DNA of 64,000 nt from SZUA-152 sp964401355 (GCA_964401355.1 CAYNYJ010000004.1:1-64000), one strand, 5' to 3'; counted from the first letter of the stretch, positions 1-8,504 are shown. The notes: generated by a model not told the origin, from the sequence alone. Made by a program: numbers and translations.

Positions 1-84
1 AAAACAAACGGGTTTTCAGGCCTTTTTTGTAAGTTCTTAGTGGGACACTAGTGATTATTAATATATTCATTATCAATATATTAA

Positions 85-160
85 TGGTGGCCGGAGGTGG
101 AATCGAACCACCGACACGAGGATTTTCAATCCACTGCTCTACCGACTGAGCTATCCGGCC
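85..160 (-). tRNA. tRNA-Phe (GAA)
   Basis: Read on the minus strand this is a full 76-nt cloverleaf with encoded CCA. The acceptor stem is GGCCGGA/TCCGGCC, followed by D-loop AGTCGGTA, anticodon loop TTGAAAA (anticodon GAA) and T-loop TTCGATT. The body closely matches the E. coli tRNA-Phe I remember. The anticodon stem pairs GTGGA with TCCTC, so position 28-42 is a U-U mismatch inside an otherwise paired stem. The 84 bases downstream, to the window edge, show no clear terminator. Confidence 0.96.
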
Positions 161-289
161 ATCAGGGGTGCGTATTAAAGCGGCTGACCTGCACCGAGTC
201 AAGCCCAGACAGCACGAACAGGGCGACTATTCGTCGCAAAAGCCACTATAATCGCGGAATCATCCTTCATCAGCGGCGACCGTAGATCC

Positions 290-1426
290 ATGACACACAA
301 CAATCCCCCTTTTTCCGATGATTTTTCCAACGGAAGCCTCGACAGCAGCGACACCCAGCTTGGCAACAACACCGACCACAGCGAATACCGCTTGATTGAA
401 ACCAAGCTGCAAACGCGCAACGACAACGGCACCACCACCTGCGATTTATGCCTGTGGCGCTGCAAACTCTCGCACGGCCAGCGCGGCTTCTGCCAGGCAC
501 ACGTCAACCGTCACGGTACCCTGTACAACCTCAGCTACGGCATTCTCTCGGCCATCGACATCGGCCCCATCGAAGACAAGCCCGTCAAACACTTCCGGCC
601 CGGCACCCGAGTGATGTCGGTGGGCAGCTACGGTTGCAACTTCCGCTGCGGCGGTTGCCACAATCTGGAAATTTCCTGGGGCGTGGAGGCGCTGGACGAT
701 CTGGCCAAAGGGCAATCCACCGCCGCCTATGTCAGCCCGCAGCGACTAATCGCAGCCGCATTGCGCCACGGCGTCGACGGTATCGCCTTCACCTATTCGG
801 AACCGGCGGTGTGGCTGGAGTACGTCATCGATGTCGCCAAACTGGCACGCGACGCAGGCCTGTACACGGTATATGTCTCCAACAGTTTTATCACTGACGA
901 GGCGCTGGAGGCCATGGCCGCTCATGTAGACGTGCTGTGTTCCGACATCAAGAGCCTCAGCGATGAATTTTACAAAGATATCTGTCCCGTCGCCAAGGTG
1001 GAAGATGTGCTGGGCAGTATCGCCAAAGCCAAACAATTAGGCCTGCACGTGGAGGTGCGCACCAATATTATTCCCGGCAAGAATGATGACTTCGACGAAC
1101 TGGCACGCATCGCTGACTGGATCCGCGACCACCTGGGTGCCGACAGTCCCTGGCACATCACCAAGTTTTTTCCGGCCTATAAATTATCTGACGTGCCGCC
1201 CACCCCTAGCGAAACCCTGCACACCGCCGCCGAGCTAGGGCGGAGTGCCGGCCTGCAAAACGTCTATCTTTACGATGATAAGGGCTGCGACTGCGCCGAG
1301 AGCAATCTGCCGGTGGCCGCGTATCTCGACGACGACCCCTTGGCCGTGCACACCATCAAGAAATGCGCGGCCGACTGCTGCGAAGATGAGGGCATCCTGC
1401 TGAAAAAATATGAACATCAGACCTAA
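290..1426 (+). CDS. amrS: AmmeMemoRadiSam system radical SAM enzyme
   Basis: 378-residue radical SAM protein. The N-terminus carries a Cys cluster (C51, C54, C58, C68) and the [4Fe-4S]/SAM motif is CNFRCGGC (C116, C120, C123), followed by a TIM-barrel-like region. The paired N-terminal Cys block plus this C-X3-C-X2-C spacing matches the PflA-like enzyme of the AmmeMemoRadiSam trio, which in other bacteria sits with Memo-like and AMMECR1-like genes. Neither partner is in the window. The last 60 residues hold six more cysteines. The first ~35 residues are polar and poorly conserved-looking, and there is no strong ribosome binding site, so the start could lie slightly downstream. The substrate is unknown for the family. 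Confidence 0.88.
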   Translation: MTHNNPPFSDDFSNGSLDSSDTQLGNNTDHSEYRLIETKLQTRNDNGTTTCDLCLWRCKLSHGQRGFCQAHVNRHGTLYNLSYGILSAIDIGPIEDKPVKHFRPGTRVMSVGSYGCNFRCGGCHNLEISWGVEALDDLAKGQSTAAYVSPQRLIAAALRHGVDGIAFTYSEPAVWLEYVIDVAKLARDAGLYTVYVSNSFITDEALEAMAAHVDVLCSDIKSLSDEFYKDICPVAKVEDVLGSIAKAKQLGLHVEVRTNIIPGKNDDFDELARIADWIRDHLGADSPWHITKFFPAYKLSDVPPTPSETLHTAAELGRSAGLQNVYLYDDKGCDCAESNLPVAAYLDDDPLAVHTIKKCAADCCEDEGILLKKYEHQT

Positions 1427-1441
1427 CTGCAATTTAACCAC

Positions 1442-2002
1442 ATGCGGCCAATACCCCGCCTGATTTTTTTAAGCCTGGGCATCTTGACCCTCGGCGCACT
1501 GGCCTCTCCAAGCCTCGCCGAGGTCTATCGCTGGAAAGATGACAATGGCAAAACGGTCTTCGGCGACACGCCTCCCAAGGACAAAACCAGCATCGCCGTC
1601 CCCATCAGCAATACCGAAAACACCGGCACACAATTTGCCACTCCACAGCAAATAAAAAATATTGAGCGCGATGCCGCATCCCGACAACAGTTTACCCAAC
1701 CACGAGCCACCAAACGCATCGACTCACATTGTCGCCGCTACATCAGCCAATTAAATAAAATTGAGATTTTTCTCGAACACACCCGCGGCCCACGCGACCA
1801 GCAAAAAGCCCAGGATTTGCGCAACATCATCAAAAAAGAATGCAGCAATAAACTACTGTCACAAAAATTCGATGATTATCGGTGCAAACGTTATCGTAAC
1901 GATGTGAGTCGAATAGATATTTTTCTTGAGCACACCAACAGCCCGCGCGATCAGCAAAAAGCCCAAGACCTGCGAAAACAAATTTCCCGAGAGTGTCGCT
2001 AA
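1442..2002 (+). CDS. DUF4124 secreted protein with a duplicated Cys-flanked module
   Basis: 186 residues. A signal peptide (about 1-26, ending SLA) precedes a DUF4124 segment at 27-46 (VYRWKDDNGKTVFGDTPP), a periplasmic domain of unknown function common in gammaproteobacteria. The C-terminal half is an internal duplication: residues 97-134 and 148-185 are both 38 residues long, begin and end with Cys, and share the identical core PRDQQKAQDLR. Each copy could form its own disulfide-closed helical hairpin (inference). The gene begins 15 bases after the radical SAM gene and is probably co-transcribed with it. It converges on the yggX homologue. No function can be assigned. Confidence 0.8.
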   Translation: MRPIPRLIFLSLGILTLGALASPSLAEVYRWKDDNGKTVFGDTPPKDKTSIAVPISNTENTGTQFATPQQIKNIERDAASRQQFTQPRATKRIDSHCRRYISQLNKIEIFLEHTRGPRDQQKAQDLRNIIKKECSNKLLSQKFDDYRCKRYRNDVSRIDIFLEHTNSPRDQQKAQDLRKQISRECR

Positions 2003-2010
2003 CAAACGGA

Positions 2011-2283
2011 CTACGACGAGGGTGGTGTATACCCTTCCGGCGTTTCACTGCCCTCGCCAAACAAAAACTTTTCCATTTCAGCTTCCAGAAACTCGCGCGC
2101 CTTTGGCTCGATGACCGACAGACGATTTTCGTTAATCAACATCGTCTGGTGTTGCATCCACTGCTGCCAGGCCTCTTTTGAAATATTCGCCAAAATACGT
2201 TGGCCCTTCTCTCCCGGAAAAGGTGCCCGATCCAGAGCTTCCGCCTCTTTGCCCAGCCTGATGCAGTTAATCATTTTACTCAT
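2011..2283 (-). CDS. yggX: Probable Fe(2+)-trafficking protein YggX
   Basis: 90 residues, the normal family size, beginning MSKMINCIRLGKEAEAL and containing ISKEAWQQWMQHQTMLINE and a C-terminal EGYTPP. These match E. coli YggX, a small cytosolic protein linked to iron handling and oxidative protection of Fe-S enzymes. The start was placed at the ATG preceded by AAGGA; an in-frame upstream extension has no family similarity. It follows mutY by 64 bases on the same strand, the same mutY-yggX pairing as in E. coli. That fits MutY being an Fe-S enzyme. Confidence 0.93.
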   Translation of the reverse strand: MSKMINCIRLGKEAEALDRAPFPGEKGQRILANISKEAWQQWMQHQTMLINENRLSVIEPKAREFLEAEMEKFLFGEGSETPEGYTPPSS

Positions 2284-2347
2284 TGTTTTTCCTTCAATCC
2301 TCGTAGTAACTTGCGACAATAAACATTTTTCAATGAACACCGACGTT

Positions 2348-3475
2348 CTATTTCAATACGCCGCTAAAGTTCGCCTGGTTCAACAAACGTAACACCGGTG
2401 CGGGCAGCCCCCCGGTATCCGCGTTGCCTTTATACCAGACCCAATCCGGGCCTTCCATGACAGACATTGTGCGGGAATTATTATCCACACCATTCAATCC
2501 TGTCAGCGTCTCAATCACCACCGGGGTAATATCCAGATGAAAGTGACTGAAGGTGTGCCGCATCACCGGCCAACGACGCTGTTCTTTAATGGCAAAACCC
2601 AGATTTTTTACGCACCACTGCGACACATTCTCCTCCACAGGCACTTCCGGCAAACTCAGCAACCCTCCCCAAATGCCTGTGGGCGGACGACGCTGTAACA
2701 GCACTGCCTTGACTTCGTTAACCCCATTGGCCTTTTTGAATAACAACAGCATTTGCGTTTCACGCACAGGAATCGTCTTCCTGGGTTTTTTGCCAGGATA
2801 ATCACTCTGCCGCCCCGCGACATTGGCCATGCAGTTTTCCTGCAAAGGGCAAACCTCACACCGAGGACGCGAGCGCGAACAAATGCTCGCCCCCAAATCC
2901 ATCATCGCCTGATTAAAATCAGCGACCCGTTGAACGGGGGTGAGTCGCTCGGAGTGCTGCCATAAATTTTCTGCTACGGCCGTTTTGCCTGGCCAGCCGG
3001 GTTCGGCAAACACCCGAGCCAACACCCGTTTCACATTGCCATCGAGTATCGCGTGATGCTGATTCAGCGCCAACGATAAAATCGCCCCGGCCGTGGAACG
3101 ACCGATGCCCGGCAGAGCCAGCACCTCGTCAAAGCTCGCGGGAAATTCACCGCCGTGCTGATCGCACACTGCCTGCGCCGCCTTATGCAAATTACGTGCG
3201 CGCGCGTAATAGCCCAGGCCAGCCCACAAACCCAGCACTGCGTCGAGCGGCGCCTCAGCCAATGTCGCCACGCTGGGAAAGCGCAGCATAAAAGTCTCGA
3301 AATACGGAATCACGGTTGCAACCTGGGTCTGCTGCAACATGATTTCCGAGACCCACACCCGATAGGGCGAGCGATCCTGCTGCCAGGGCAAGTGCTTGCG
3401 CCCATGCTCATCAAACCAATTCAACACCACTTGTGAAAACTGCGTGTCACTTTTTACTGACGTAATAGCGACCAC
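2348..3475 (-). CDS. mutY: Adenine DNA glycosylase MutY
   Basis: 375 residues. It removes A mispaired with 8-oxoguanine in base-excision repair. Visible features are the catalytic Glu44 in SEIMLQQTQV, the helix-hairpin-helix LPGIGRSTAGA (121-131), the catalytic Asp145 in DGNVKR, and a [4Fe-4S] loop with exact C-X6-C-X2-C-X5-C spacing (C199, C206, C209, C215). A NUDIX-like recognition domain fills the C-terminal ~130 residues. It lies two bases downstream of asmA and upstream of yggX, forming an asmA-mutY-yggX operon. All key residues are present. Confidence 0.97.
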   Translation of the reverse strand: MVAITSVKSDTQFSQVVLNWFDEHGRKHLPWQQDRSPYRVWVSEIMLQQTQVATVIPYFETFMLRFPSVATLAEAPLDAVLGLWAGLGYYARARNLHKAAQAVCDQHGGEFPASFDEVLALPGIGRSTAGAILSLALNQHHAILDGNVKRVLARVFAEPGWPGKTAVAENLWQHSERLTPVQRVADFNQAMMDLGASICSRSRPRCEVCPLQENCMANVAGRQSDYPGKKPRKTIPVRETQMLLLFKKANGVNEVKAVLLQRRPPTGIWGGLLSLPEVPVEENVSQWCVKNLGFAIKEQRRWPVMRHTFSHFHLDITPVVIETLTGLNGVDNNSRTMSVMEGPDWVWYKGNADTGGLPAPVLRLLNQANFSGVLK

Positions 3476-3477
3476 GA

Positions 3478-5640
3478 TTAAAACAATCCCTTTAATTTAT
3501 TTTTCAATTTTTCTTTCAAGCGTTTTTTGGCTTTGGCCTTTTCTTCATCCAACCTTTGTTTAGCTTTCTCTTTCAATTTGGCTTTTTGTCGCTGCAATTC
3601 TTGTTTTGCTTTCTTCTTCAGTAGCGGCGCAAGATCCAATGAAAATTCTGGTTTTGCAAAAGTCCCGCTCACCTTGATGGGGATGGTCAATGACTTCAAT
3701 TCCGCCAATTCCTTACCCGCCTGGCCTTGGTCGCTTTCCACAATGGCCGCATTGATCCGGTAGTCAATCCGTTCCCGCGGCAAATCGACCCTGCCCTTGC
3801 CCGAGAGGCGCAACAGCGGTGATTTGACGCGCAAGTCATCATTGTTCACAACGCCATTAACAATATTCACGCTGCCGGTCATTTCTGCAAAATCGGTTTG
3901 ATTATCCTGCTTCGGCGGCTTGGGCTGCTGGTTAATTTTCGCGTAGGCCTCGCGAATCAGCTGACCAAGATTCACGCCCTTGACCGCGCCATCCTTAAAC
4001 TGGAACTGGGCCGTGCCGTTCAAGGTCTTTTTAATCGCATCCACTGCCAGCCCCTGTGCGCGGAGCTTTGCCTGCACGGAAACTACGCCCGATACCGTGT
4101 CCTCACCCAGCACATCCTGCAACAACGGCTCCACGTTCACCGCTTGCAGCGATCCATTCACCACAATACGCGGCACATCCTTGCGAACATCCACACTAAT
4201 ATCACCTTCGAACTGCCCGCCGTATAAACGGGCTTTCAGTGGCTGCAAGCGGAGCTGTCCAGCTTTGGCGTTTATCGTCAATTGAATATCGCTGACTCGG
4301 GCATTGGCCAGTTTGAGCGTGCCCACCTTGATGCCACCTTCTACCTTCAGCTCGCGCAACAGCTCTAACGGTAATGGTATGGCGACAGTGGCATCATCCG
4401 TTGCTCCAGGTTTCGGTGACTTTACCAGGAGCGCGGGCGGCAGATAGCGATCGGCGTTGATGCCATCCAGTTTTAGCTCAAACTGCAACGCCGGCTGCGC
4501 AAAATTCTGCACATTTATTTTTCCCTGCAAGCGCGAATCATCCAGCATCACATCAAGATTATTCACAGAGAGCGCCTCAATCGAGCCACTAAAGTCCATC
4601 GTCAGACTGGCTTTGGTCAACACCTTGGCATCCGCGGTCTTTGGCAGAACGATGCCGAGTCGTGTTGCCAGATCACGCGGCGAAAACGCGGCCACCGAAA
4701 GTTCACCCGTGACCTGGGGCGACGACAATATCTGTTGCAGATTTAACGTGACCTTGGTCGCCAGCCCCAGCGCCTGCACGTGCAGTCCGGAAATGCTCAC
4801 CCGCTGTTGCGCCAGCTCGGCATCCACGCTCGCGCTGATGCGCACATCCAGTGGCGACACGGGCAACAGATCACTGCGCAGGCTCACAGACATAACCAGG
4901 TCGTCCAGGCGATAACGCTGCGCGTCCACGTCCAGCGTCAACCGGCCACCCAACTCAATGGGCATGCTCAACGCCGGAGCAGACAAGCTAAGTTGAGTCG
5001 ATAGCTGGAAATCGATCGGCTCGCGCAGTGCGATGGGGCCGGTGCGCAGATTCAGGTTTTCGATCACGACGCGCTGCCCCGCCTGTTGGTCATCCCAGCG
5101 AATCTGGGCATCTTCGATATTCACCCCGCCAATCGCCACCGCCGCCAGCGGTGTTGCCGGGCTGGCAGGCTGCGGTTCATCCGCTGTGGTTTCAGACTGG
5201 CTGGACGCAGACGGCGCCAACAGGTCATCCCAATTGCTGCGGCCATCGGCAATCCGGCTCAAGTTCACGCGCAACCCCCGCAGCTGCACCGTCTTCATCT
5301 CGATGCGTTGCTTCAGCAGCAGCGGCAACAGCTTGAATTTAATCTCCACCGATTCGACACGCGCAAACACCGCTTCTTCAAAACCGGCGGCGTTGCTCAG
5401 CTGGGCCGCACCCAGACTCAGCCCCAACCAGGGAAACACCGACAATTCGATATCACCCTGTAGCTCAAGCTCACGTCCGGTAGCCTCTTGCACGGCCTGG
5501 GTGATGTCATCCTTGAAGTCGTTGGGATCAACAAACAAGACCACCGCCAGCGTAATCACAATGAACAAAGTCGCCACCGTACCCAGCGCCCAACCCGTAA
5601 TCCGCCATACTTTGCTTGCCATTGCCGTCGGTTCCCGCAT
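3478..5640 (-). CDS. asmA: AsmA-family inner-membrane protein
   Basis: 720 residues. One N-terminal transmembrane segment (about 13-37) is followed by VDPNDFKDD, the typical AsmA onset. A long periplasmic beta-rich region follows, with an AsmA C-terminal repeat around FDLP-like strands (GQFEGDISVD, LSGKGRVDLP). AsmA relatives are thought to be bridge-like lipid carriers affecting outer-membrane assembly. The last ~55 residues are unusually Lys/Glu-rich (KKKAKQELQRQKAKLKEKA...), predicting a charged helix. A second ATG six codons in (5622) is an equally plausible start. First gene of the asmA-mutY-yggX operon, divergent from the gene at 5866. Confidence 0.9.
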   Translation of the reverse strand: MREPTAMASKVWRITGWALGTVATLFIVITLAVVLFVDPNDFKDDITQAVQEATGRELELQGDIELSVFPWLGLSLGAAQLSNAAGFEEAVFARVESVEIKFKLLPLLLKQRIEMKTVQLRGLRVNLSRIADGRSNWDDLLAPSASSQSETTADEPQPASPATPLAAVAIGGVNIEDAQIRWDDQQAGQRVVIENLNLRTGPIALREPIDFQLSTQLSLSAPALSMPIELGGRLTLDVDAQRYRLDDLVMSVSLRSDLLPVSPLDVRISASVDAELAQQRVSISGLHVQALGLATKVTLNLQQILSSPQVTGELSVAAFSPRDLATRLGIVLPKTADAKVLTKASLTMDFSGSIEALSVNNLDVMLDDSRLQGKINVQNFAQPALQFELKLDGINADRYLPPALLVKSPKPGATDDATVAIPLPLELLRELKVEGGIKVGTLKLANARVSDIQLTINAKAGQLRLQPLKARLYGGQFEGDISVDVRKDVPRIVVNGSLQAVNVEPLLQDVLGEDTVSGVVSVQAKLRAQGLAVDAIKKTLNGTAQFQFKDGAVKGVNLGQLIREAYAKINQQPKPPKQDNQTDFAEMTGSVNIVNGVVNNDDLRVKSPLLRLSGKGRVDLPRERIDYRINAAIVESDQGQAGKELAELKSLTIPIKVSGTFAKPEFSLDLAPLLKKKAKQELQRQKAKLKEKAKQRLDEEKAKAKKRLKEKLKNKLKGLF

Positions 5641-5865
5641 TGTTAAAACTGCTCGCCCTGTGTCTTGCCCACACCGTAGCCCATACCCCTAAACCGCTCA
5701 AGCGCGCGCCGAACGCCGACTTCGCCAAGCGCAGACCTGCCAACACGCCGATGAATCGCAAAAGGTATTTAAGGGAACTTAATATGGGTATTGATTTCAT
5801 CCGGCAGCAAAGTCAGAATCCTCCGTACGGAATCAACAATGCCACTCACGCTTTAAGCGCACACC

Positions 5866-6246
5866 ATGCCAACTATCAAACACCTTAACGTCACCCTCAA
5901 AGATAACCATGACAATGTCACGAACGGACAACTGCAAACCACGCAGTTTAATCACAAGGAATGTATCAAGCGGGGGCTGCTGAAACTCGGGATGTTTTGG
6001 TTGTTGGCAATCGGCTCGGTGCCCATTATCATTGCGCACTGGGTGCTGGTGCCAGGTTTTCTTATTGCCGGGCCGTGGATGGGCTATCGCACCTATAAAA
6101 TGACATACCGGCACGATCACATCACGGGTGACTGCCCGGCCTGTCAGGCCAATGTGGAAATCAAAACTGAAGCACAACAAACTCTGCCTAAGTGGACCTA
6201 TTGCCCCGACTGTAATGCGCCACTGCAGATCACCCAATCCAACTAA
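5866..6246 (+). CDS. Small membrane protein with a zinc-ribbon tail (unknown function)
   Basis: 126 residues, not recognised. A polar N-terminus (1-35) leads to two closely spaced hydrophobic segments (about 38-60 and 62-75). A cytosolic-looking tail then carries two CxxC pairs (CPAC about residue 90, CPDC about 113), a zinc-ribbon arrangement. No good ribosome binding site is visible, which tempers the start choice. It is divergent from asmA. The CxxC knuckles suggest metal binding; a redox or chaperone role is speculation. Confidence 0.6.
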   Translation: MPTIKHLNVTLKDNHDNVTNGQLQTTQFNHKECIKRGLLKLGMFWLLAIGSVPIIIAHWVLVPGFLIAGPWMGYRTYKMTYRHDHITGDCPACQANVEIKTEAQQTLPKWTYCPDCNAPLQITQSN

Positions 6247-6277
6247 ATTCACCCATCACTGCGATTTACTATTAGCC

Positions 6278-6376
6278 ATGCGCCCTATTATTGCCTTACT
6301 CGTCGTCACCATTATGATCGTCTCGGCCCTCACCGCCGTCGGCTTGCTGATATATCAGACGGGCGTGTTTGATTAG
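6278..6376 (+). CDS. Possible 32-residue single-pass membrane peptide
   Basis: Starting at the ATG after the zinc-ribbon gene, the frame encodes MRPIIALLVVTIMIVSALTA and a further 12 residues ending in GVFD. It is essentially one transmembrane helix. The stop overlaps the convergent rdgB stop by four bases. There is no clear Shine-Dalgarno sequence, so translation is uncertain. The composition could be chance, but it resembles the many real tiny membrane proteins of bacteria. Confidence 0.3.
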   Translation: MRPIIALLVVTIMIVSALTAVGLLIYQTGVFD

Positions 6377-7050
6377 CCGCTGCGCGGAGTGACGAGGGAC
6401 GAGTCGCCAGATACTCGTTGCTGCAATGCGCCCAACAATCCCGCCAGAGCCTGACCGCGATGACTAATCCGGTTCTTCAGCTCCGGCGCCAATTCCGCTG
6501 ACGCGCACTGCTCGCTGGGCACCCAAAATATCGGGTCATAACCGAAGCCGTTGTCGCCCTGCGGCGCAAACAGAATACGGCCTTCCCAGCGACCCTGGCA
6601 GATCAGTGGCGTTGGGTCTTCGGCGTGGCGCATAAACACCATCAGGCATTGAAAGCGGGCGGTGCGCTCGGCTTCCGGTACATCCTGCAAGTTCTGCAAC
6701 AGCTTTTGCAAATTATCGCTGTCCGAGGCGCCGGGCCCCGCATAGCGGGCGGAATAGATGCCAGGTGCGCCCTGGAGCGCATCCACTTCCAGCCCGGAAT
6801 CATCAGCAATCGCGGGCAAGCCGGTGAGCTGCGCCACGTGGCGCGCCTTGAGAATGGCATTTTCGACAAAACTGAGGCCGGTCTCGTCGGCATCGGGCAC
6901 GTTAAAATCAGACTGTGGCAGGGCCGCCATGCCCAATCCGCCGATGATGTGATTGATCTCGCGCAGCTTGCCTTTATTACTGCTGGCGAGCACCACTTCC
7001 CTTGGCAAAAAGTTGGGCAAAGAGTTCGTCAAAGCGCGCGTCTTGCTCAC
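6373..7050 (-). CDS. rdgB: Non-canonical purine NTP pyrophosphatase (ITPase/RdgB)
   Basis: 225 residues. It hydrolyses dITP, XTP and related deaminated nucleotides to monophosphates, keeping them out of DNA and RNA. Family hallmarks are the N-terminal VVLASSNKGKLREI (nucleotide-binding SxNxxK), AIADDSGLEVDAL with the catalytic Asp, GIYSARYAG, and the C-terminal GFGYDPIF and ISHRGQAL. An extra ~17 residues precede the conserved start. It overlaps the rph stop by four bases (ATGA), so rph and rdgB are translationally coupled, a common pairing in gammaproteobacteria. Confidence 0.96.
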   Translation of the reverse strand: MSKTRALTNSLPNFLPREVVLASSNKGKLREINHIIGGLGMAALPQSDFNVPDADETGLSFVENAILKARHVAQLTGLPAIADDSGLEVDALQGAPGIYSARYAGPGASDSDNLQKLLQNLQDVPEAERTARFQCLMVFMRHAEDPTPLICQGRWEGRILFAPQGDNGFGYDPIFWVPSEQCASAELAPELKNRISHRGQALAGLLGALQQRVSGDSSLVTPRSG

Positions 7051-7763
7051 GTCGATAGCACTTCTTTCTGGTGATCTATCAACTCCGCGATACCGAATTT
7101 GGCCAGACTCAGCATCGCGCCCAGCTCGTCCTGACGGAAGGCATGGCCCTCGGCAGTACCCTGTATTTCGATAAAAGCACTGGCGTCGTTCATTACCACA
7201 TTCATGTCAGTTTCGGCGTTAGAATCCTCGTCGTAATCCAGATCCAGCACCGCCATCCCGTTGTAAATACCCACGGAAACCGAGGCCACCTGGCCAATGA
7301 TGGGATTTTTTTTGATTTTGCCGGTGGCCACCAGATGCTGCATGGCATCGGTCAGGGCCACAAAACCGCCGGTAATGGCAGCGGTACGAGTACCGCCATC
7401 GGCCTGGATCACGTCGCAATCGACAATCACGTTGCGCTCGCCCAGGGCCTCCAGATTCACCACCGCACGCAATGAGCGGGCAATCAGGCGCTGGATTTCC
7501 ATGGTGCGCCCCCCCTGTTTTCCGCGCGCCGCCTCGCGGCCCATACGACTGCCGGTGGAGCGAGGCAACATGCCGTATTCGGCAGTCACCCAGCCCTGGC
7601 CCTTGCCTTTCAGCCAACGGGGAATACGCTCTTCGACACTGGCGGTGCACAGCACCTTGGTGTCGCCAAACTCCACCAGCACCGAACCCTCGGCGTGTTT
7701 GGTGTAGTTGCGGGTAAATTTGATGGGGCGAAGCTGGTCGGGGGCACGTCCACTGGGGCGCAT
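7047..7763 (-). CDS. rph: Ribonuclease PH
   Basis: 238 residues, the usual size. It is a phosphorolytic 3'-5' exoribonuclease that trims tRNA 3' ends. The protein begins MRPSGRAPDQLRPI and contains SVLVEFGDTKVLCTASVEE, the phosphate-binding region SRMGREAARGKQGGRTMEIQ, and ADGGTRTAAITGG. The start was chosen at the ATG preceded by AGAGGA. An upstream in-frame extension of 34 codons lacks homology and runs through a short GC-rich hairpin (CCCCT/AGGGG, 7806-7818). Coupled to rdgB by a four-base overlap. Confidence 0.96.
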   Translation of the reverse strand: MRPSGRAPDQLRPIKFTRNYTKHAEGSVLVEFGDTKVLCTASVEERIPRWLKGKGQGWVTAEYGMLPRSTGSRMGREAARGKQGGRTMEIQRLIARSLRAVVNLEALGERNVIVDCDVIQADGGTRTAAITGGFVALTDAMQHLVATGKIKKNPIIGQVASVSVGIYNGMAVLDLDYDEDSNAETDMNVVMNDASAFIEIQGTAEGHAFRQDELGAMLSLAKFGIAELIDHQKEVLST

Positions 7764-7940
7764 AGAAAATCCTCTGGCTGAAATACAATGGGCGCGCATT
7801 ATACCCCCCTCGGAGGGGCTTACGACAGGCCAATTCGACTGAAAAGAGCTAGACTCATCGGACAATATCTGGTCTAATGCGCCGTTCTCGCGACCGGGCA
7901 GCTGTCCGTATGACTGCGATATTGTGGATACTGCGTAAAG

Positions 7941-7981
7941 TTAAGATTAATCTTAATCGCACTAAAAGTATTCGTACGAAT
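7941..7981. promoter_or_regulatory. Two perfect palindromes upstream of rpmB
   Basis: The AT-rich spacer upstream of rpmB contains TTAAGATTAATCTTAA (7941-7956), a perfect 16-bp palindrome. Fourteen bases further on is ATTCGTACGAAT (7970-7981), a perfect 12-bp palindrome. They lie 26-66 bases before the rpmB start, where the promoter and leader should be, so they could be operator sites or RNA hairpins. No regulator is identified. Confidence 0.4.
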
Positions 7982-8006
7982 TTTAAGAATTTTCTGGAGA
8001 TCGATC

Positions 8007-8273
8007 ATGGCCAAAGTCTGTCAGGTGACCGGCAAACGCCCCGTCGCGGGCAATAACGTATCACACGCGCATAACAAAACGCGTCGTCGTTTCCTGCCCA
8101 ACCTTCACTCCCACCGCTTTTGGGTGGAAAGTGAAAACCGCTTTATTAGGTTGCGTGTTACCGCCAAAGGCATGCGCATTATTGATAAAAAGGGCATCGA
8201 TACCGTGTTGGCTGAAATGCGCAACCGCGGCGAAAAAGGCCTGGGAAAACCCCCTCAGCAGCCCTCTGTTTAA
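8007..8273 (+). CDS. rpmB: 50S ribosomal protein L28
   Basis: 88 residues beginning MAKVCQVTGKRPVAGNNVSH with HNKTRRRFLPNLHSHRFW, diagnostic of bL28. It is about ten residues longer than E. coli L28 because of the extra tail EKGLGKPPQQPSV. A good ribosome binding site (GGAGA, 7996-8000) precedes it. It lies 18 bases upstream of rpmG, the conserved rpmB-rpmG operon. Here the operon stands apart from its usual neighbour coaBC, which is not in the window. Confidence 0.98.
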   Translation: MAKVCQVTGKRPVAGNNVSHAHNKTRRRFLPNLHSHRFWVESENRFIRLRVTAKGMRIIDKKGIDTVLAEMRNRGEKGLGKPPQQPSV

Positions 8274-8291
8274 GAGCTAGGAGAAAAAGAC

Positions 8292-8447
8292 ATGCGCGAT
8301 AAAATCAGACTCGTTTCCAGCGCCGGTACCGGTCACTTTTACACCACTGACAAAAACAAGCGCACCATGCCCGAAAAAATGGAGATCAAAAAGTTTGATC
8401 CCGTGGTTCGCAAGCACGTGATGTACAAGGAAGCCAAGATCAAGTAA
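8292..8447 (+). CDS. rpmG: 50S ribosomal protein L33
   Basis: 51 residues beginning MRDKIRLVSSAGTGHFYTT and ending KHVMYKEAKIK, nearly identical in pattern to E. coli L33. The zinc-binding CxxC pairs of the other L33 type are absent, so this is the zinc-independent (C-minus) form. The ribosome binding site is AGGAGA just upstream. Second gene of the rpmB-rpmG operon, followed within 30 bases by a Rho-independent terminator. Confidence 0.98.
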   Translation: MRDKIRLVSSAGTGHFYTTDKNKRTMPEKMEIKKFDPVVRKHVMYKEAKIK

Positions 8448-8474
8448 ACCGATCCCGCTGTCTTGTTTGTTAAT

Positions 8475-8504
8475 CAAAAAAGCCCGGAACTCCCGGGCTT
8501 TTTT
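8475..8504 (+). terminator. Rho-independent terminator of rpmBG
   Basis: A seven-base-pair stem AGCCCGG (8481-8487) / CCGGGCT (8493-8499) with five-base loop AACTC is followed by a run of six T. An A-run lies on the 5' side, so the structure could also work weakly on the other strand. It sits 28 bases after the rpmG stop. Confidence 0.93.
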
